Positions 5,801 through 6,397 of a DNA stretch of 6,397 nt are shown here, piece after piece (within the stretch, counting starts at the first letter, position 1; every line of letters starts with the position of its first letter). The translations under genes were made by a program, and so were the position numbers. The notes beneath the pieces are model-generated. The model saw nothing but the letters and a program-made list of their open reading frames with translations, did no database searches and had not been told where the DNA came from. This stretch comes from Abditibacteriales bacterium (GTDB lineage Bacteria; Armatimonadota; Abditibacteriia; Abditibacteriales; JANWYM01): contig JANWYM010000254.1 in NCBI GenBank assembly GCA_025055355.1, positions 1 through 6,397 on the forward strand, in the 5' to 3' direction.

Positions 5801-6154
5801 GCTACCGCCGAGTGGGGCACGCACCGCGGCGCTTACACCCGCTTCGGCGATGTGCGCGAGTTGCTGCGGCAGCGCGATGACAAGTTTGTGATTATGGGGC
5901 ATGGCGAGGAAATCACTTTGCGCTTCGACGCAGGCAGGATGCCTGCGCTCCGACGCGGCTGGAAACGCGACTTCTTCCTTTACACCGACGGCTACGGCAA
6001 AGACATGGACGTCAACTCCGCTTACCCCTTCACCGTCGAACCGCTGCCCTTTCACGCCATGACACGGTATCCCTTCGCCGACGGTGAACAATATCCGATG
6101 GACGCGGAGCATCTGGAGTATCTGTTGGGGTGGAACACGAGGTGGCAAAGGTAG
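2855..6154 (+). CDS. TPR / FG-GAP (VCBS) / ASPIC-UnbV lipoprotein
   Basis: Predicted exported protein of 1099 aa. Residues 1-49 are an Arg-rich start plus a repeat-encoded stretch. Residues 50-66 (MAAVVVSLVAVCLLTSC) form a lipoprotein signal ending in lipobox LTSC (Cys66). About five TPR units follow (roughly 84-250), then a half-unit near 265-283. Five calcium-binding FG-GAP-type loops start at Asp307, 354, 405, 456 and 507 (pattern DxDxDGxxD; the third has Arg for Gly). Residues 549-640 form an ASPIC/UnbV domain (GIGAKVEV, LRFGLGD, VRVVFPSG). Residues 645-1099 resemble the C-terminal region of bacterial CRTAC1-like proteins (VYAWNGKRFEFIADTLGGG, DPDEW, GWTDW, FTVEPLPFH), which I know only as a region of unknown function. 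Likely role: an extracytoplasmic β-propeller/TPR binding scaffold; no catalytic site is seen. Its start overlaps the KAS 2 stop, so it should be co-expressed with the synthases. Several short repeats interrupt it in frame. Confidence 0.93.
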   Translation: MRREDSQRHRRGGRPCQPAGRGEHPCQPDGRGGRLCQPAGRGGRLCQPTMAAVVVSLVAVCLLTSCSQRKPVVVPLPQAGLTDVFRHNNLGVALMDNGDYAEAAEEFRAALKIWSSCVTARVNLGIALFYDKKHDAAQKELEAALQLQPDHPRAHYVLGLLSYYGKARHDQAAQHFAAVAQADPHDAWTHYYLGLSLMRLSRFKDAAAALRRAVQIEPGNVAFRYQLSLALRRSGQTREADREQATFAALRATARGQSATPGTGYLEQGKYAEAVAETKQPIADFGFRISELNTPHAPRKTPEVTGDYDNDGIEDRLQVKNGKVVLLRRDPRGRSNVVPLTPAPDRVTAAAFADVDHDGDLDIYVCCDGQPNRLFRNSGGKFVEIAKQAKVDGGNARSLGVVFADFNNDRAVDFCVANADSPPFLFLNNRDGTFAERTAPWGLNKQASSRAIAAGDVNHDGYPDLFFAPGAGGRAGLFLNDKGAGFRDSPHHATRSMQDVTACGFLDADADGDLDLVCDTRFGRSLTLPPPPHATRFFRNDFIRSAGRNWLEVKVRGRIKPQVLSNFSGIGAKVEVRAAGLWLKREVQATTNDLCAEGSTLRFGLGDVKELDYVRVVFPSGVRLTKQSVKANQTIVMDEPAGKYTSCPMVYAWNGKRFEFIADTLGGGVIGEWEAPNKWLHSDPDEWLKIDGEKLQPQDGAYVIQIVNQLEEVDLFDTVHLVAVDHPAEVEVFPDERLLCSLPPKGSADEPQPLTFYVVHAARPPLTATDEHGHDVLPLLAKKDGRYHDDFELLPYRGFAKTHSLTLVLRIADFGLRDKSTRNTPYVTHPTQPVLLLHGWTDWASSSSLFAAWQAGITPLPMKLEVANARGEWQTAVPDIGIPAGTPRTIVVPLEVERWHVDRLARCKVRITTNMAVYWDEIRLGLATKHRVGMEAPPLQTHRLPLINADLHWIGYPQPVTGHRSLVTGHSTPPTYDYHSRAATAEWGTHRGAYTRFGDVRELLRQRDDKFVIMGHGEEITLRFDAGRMPALRRGWKRDFFLYTDGYGKDMDVNSAYPFTVEPLPFHAMTRYPFADGEQYPMDAEHLEYLLGWNTRWQR
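2883..3000 (-). repeat. Four-unit 30-nt array, inverted, in the lipoprotein N-region
   Basis: Units start at 2883, 2913, 2943 and 2973 (the last is 28 nt within the array). On the + strand they read gtaggggcgggcgtccctgc and on, the reverse complement of the KAS 2 array unit. They encode four copies of an RGGRPCQPAG-like decapeptide between the Arg-rich start (MRREDSQRH) and the hydrophobic signal core at residue 50. Deleting about 120 nt would leave an ordinary lipoprotein signal peptide. Confidence 0.92.
3704..3758 (+). repeat. Composite heptamer element, copy 1
   Basis: Three perfect heptamers gatttcg (3704-3724), a 6-nt spacer, then four heptamers of the aacacgc type (3731-3758). It encodes FGFRISELNTPHAPRKT, in the linker between the TPR region and the first FG-GAP loop. 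The same two-part layout recurs at 5277-5348 in the same gene. Confidence 0.85.
4416..4430. repeat. Small palindromic element in the FG-GAP region
   Basis: ggttc, loop ggcag, gagcc forms a 5-bp stem with one T·G pair. It is followed by a pyrimidine-rich tail to about 4445. It encodes part of FGRSLTLPPPP, just before the ATRFFRND segment. From memory, a motif like ggctcggcaggagcc recurs in several high-GC bacterial genomes. This copy looks like an in-frame insert, but that is inference. Confidence 0.5.
5277..5348 (+). repeat. Composite heptamer element, copy 2 (degenerate)
   Basis: Four degenerate heptamers (tattgcg, gattgcg, gacttcg, gactgcg; 5277-5304), a 9-nt spacer, then five heptamers of the aacacgc type (5314-5348, the first two perfect). 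It encodes RIADFGLRDKSTRNTPYVTHPTQ in a loop of the C-terminal region. The peptide IADFGFR/IADFGLR is shared with copy 1. Confidence 0.8.
5547..5574 (+). repeat. Two copies of gttggcacgttg, period 16
   Basis: The 12-mer is exact at 5547-5558 and 5563-5574. It encodes ERWHVDRLARC before the conserved-looking KVRITTNMAVYWDEI. It may be another short in-frame expansion, or simply coding sequence. Confidence 0.5.
5731..5765 (+). repeat. Heptamer array ggtcact ×5
   Basis: Five contiguous heptamers (5731-5737, 5738-5744, 5745-5751, 5752-5758, 5759-5765), four identical and one ggtcacc. They encode PVTGHRSLVTGHS, between the PQP and PPTYDYHSRAAT segments. The repeat probably enlarges a surface loop. 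Confidence 0.9.
5929..5947. repeat. Perfect 8-bp hairpin element in coding sequence
   Basis: cgcaggca (5929-5936) pairs perfectly with tgcctgcg (5940-5947) around loop gga. It encodes DAGRMPAL. The pentamer cgacg flanks it at 5926-5930 and 5951-5955. It may be an interspersed palindrome, but as I recall homologues have a similar-length FDA...GW segment here, so a replacement or native sequence is also possible. Confidence 0.5.
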
Positions 6155-6170
6155 GGTGCTCATCCGCACA

Positions 6171-6191
6171 CCCTCCACGCTGTGGCGGAGG
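6171..6191 (+). terminator. Possible weak hairpin after the lipoprotein stop
   Basis: ccac (6175-6178) pairs with gtgg (6182-6185), with outer cct/agg pairing across a 3-nt bulge, 17 nt after the stop codon. Only a short ttt follows (6195-6197), so a Rho-independent terminator is doubtful. Confidence 0.2.
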
Positions 6192-6335
6192 CGGGTTTAG
6201 GTATTCCGTTATTACACTAAACTTTTGCGTTTCCCTCTGCCCGATCGACAAGAGCAGGGAGGCGTAGGGCGAGAAATCCCTTTTTTTCCGCCTCCGTGGG
6301 GGAGGCGACTCACGCGGGAGGGTGGAAAAGGAAAT

Positions 6336-6363
6336 CGGGCTGGCAGGGACGCGCCGCCCCTAC
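6336..6363 (+). repeat. Single intergenic copy of the 30-nt interspersed repeat
   Basis: Begins cgggctggcagggacg, and differs from the copy inside KAS 2 (1328-1355) at one position near its end. It shows that the repeat also occurs alone and outside genes. Confidence 0.8.
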
Positions 6364-6397
6364 GGACTCCGAGCGGCGGAAAGCGGGCGGGAGGGCA

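Larger units (their letters stand above)
6155..6397. other. Non-coding 3' region with competing stems
   Basis: No supported gene. It contains an AT-richer patch (about 6195-6232) and seven T at 6281-6287. The heptamer cgcctcc at 6289-6295 can pair either with ggaggcg at 6258-6264 or with ggaggcg at 6301-6307. A third ggaggcg lies at 6187-6193. A single copy of the 30-nt repeat lies at 6336-6363. Transcription may stop here or a downstream gene may be controlled here, but nothing is decisive. Confidence 0.4.

Noticed and set aside
6030..6251. Reverse-strand gene at the end of the window
   Set aside because: It overlaps the end of the lipoprotein gene, has no recognisable domain, and shows no ribosome-binding site that I could identify.

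Overview
This GC-rich window holds three co-directional genes on the + strand. They are two adjacent stand-alone β-ketoacyl-ACP synthase (KAS, thiolase-fold condensing enzyme) genes, followed by a large predicted lipoprotein with TPR, FG-GAP/VCBS and ASPIC/UnbV domains. The first KAS (3-1058) enters from upstream of the window. The second KAS (1137-2855) starts with TTG behind a good ribosome-binding site. The lipoprotein gene (2855-6154) starts inside the stop codon of the second KAS (TGATG), so the two are probably translationally coupled. The last 243 bases hold no convincing gene. The organism is not identifiable with certainty. The high GC, the FG-GAP/UnbV lipoprotein and the many short GC-rich interspersed repeats inside genes would suit an uncultured, possibly thermophilic bacterium such as a Candidatus Fervidibacter/Armatimonadota-like lineage. 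That is an impression from memory, not a database result.

The most striking property is that all three genes are interrupted, in frame, by low-complexity repeat DNA. (i) A 30/31-nt repeat occurs as about 12 tandem units inside KAS 2 (1621-1976). It occurs as 4 units in the opposite orientation in the signal-peptide n-region of the lipoprotein (2883-3000), and as single copies at 1328-1355 and 6336-6363. (ii) Short tandem arrays, mostly of period 7, occur in KAS 1 (65-139), in the gap between the KAS genes (1061-1124), and at three places in the lipoprotein (3704-3758, 5277-5348, 5731-5765). (iii) Two small palindromic elements lie at 4416-4430 and 5929-5947. Most of these sites fall where surface loops or domain linkers are expected, and every one keeps the reading frame. 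In KAS 2 the frame survives only because exactly three of the units are 31 nt instead of 30.

How the genes may work together: both synthases keep the Cys-His-His triad and the active-site Lys, so this is not a classical KSα/chain-length-factor pair, in which the partner lacks Cys. They could act as a heterodimer or in successive condensation steps of a type II fatty-acid- or polyketide-like pathway. The coupled UnbV-type lipoprotein would lie outside the cytoplasm. It recalls the association of UnbV proteins with enediyne polyketide clusters, but its role here is inference. No RNA gene, CRISPR array, transposase or other complete mobile element was seen.
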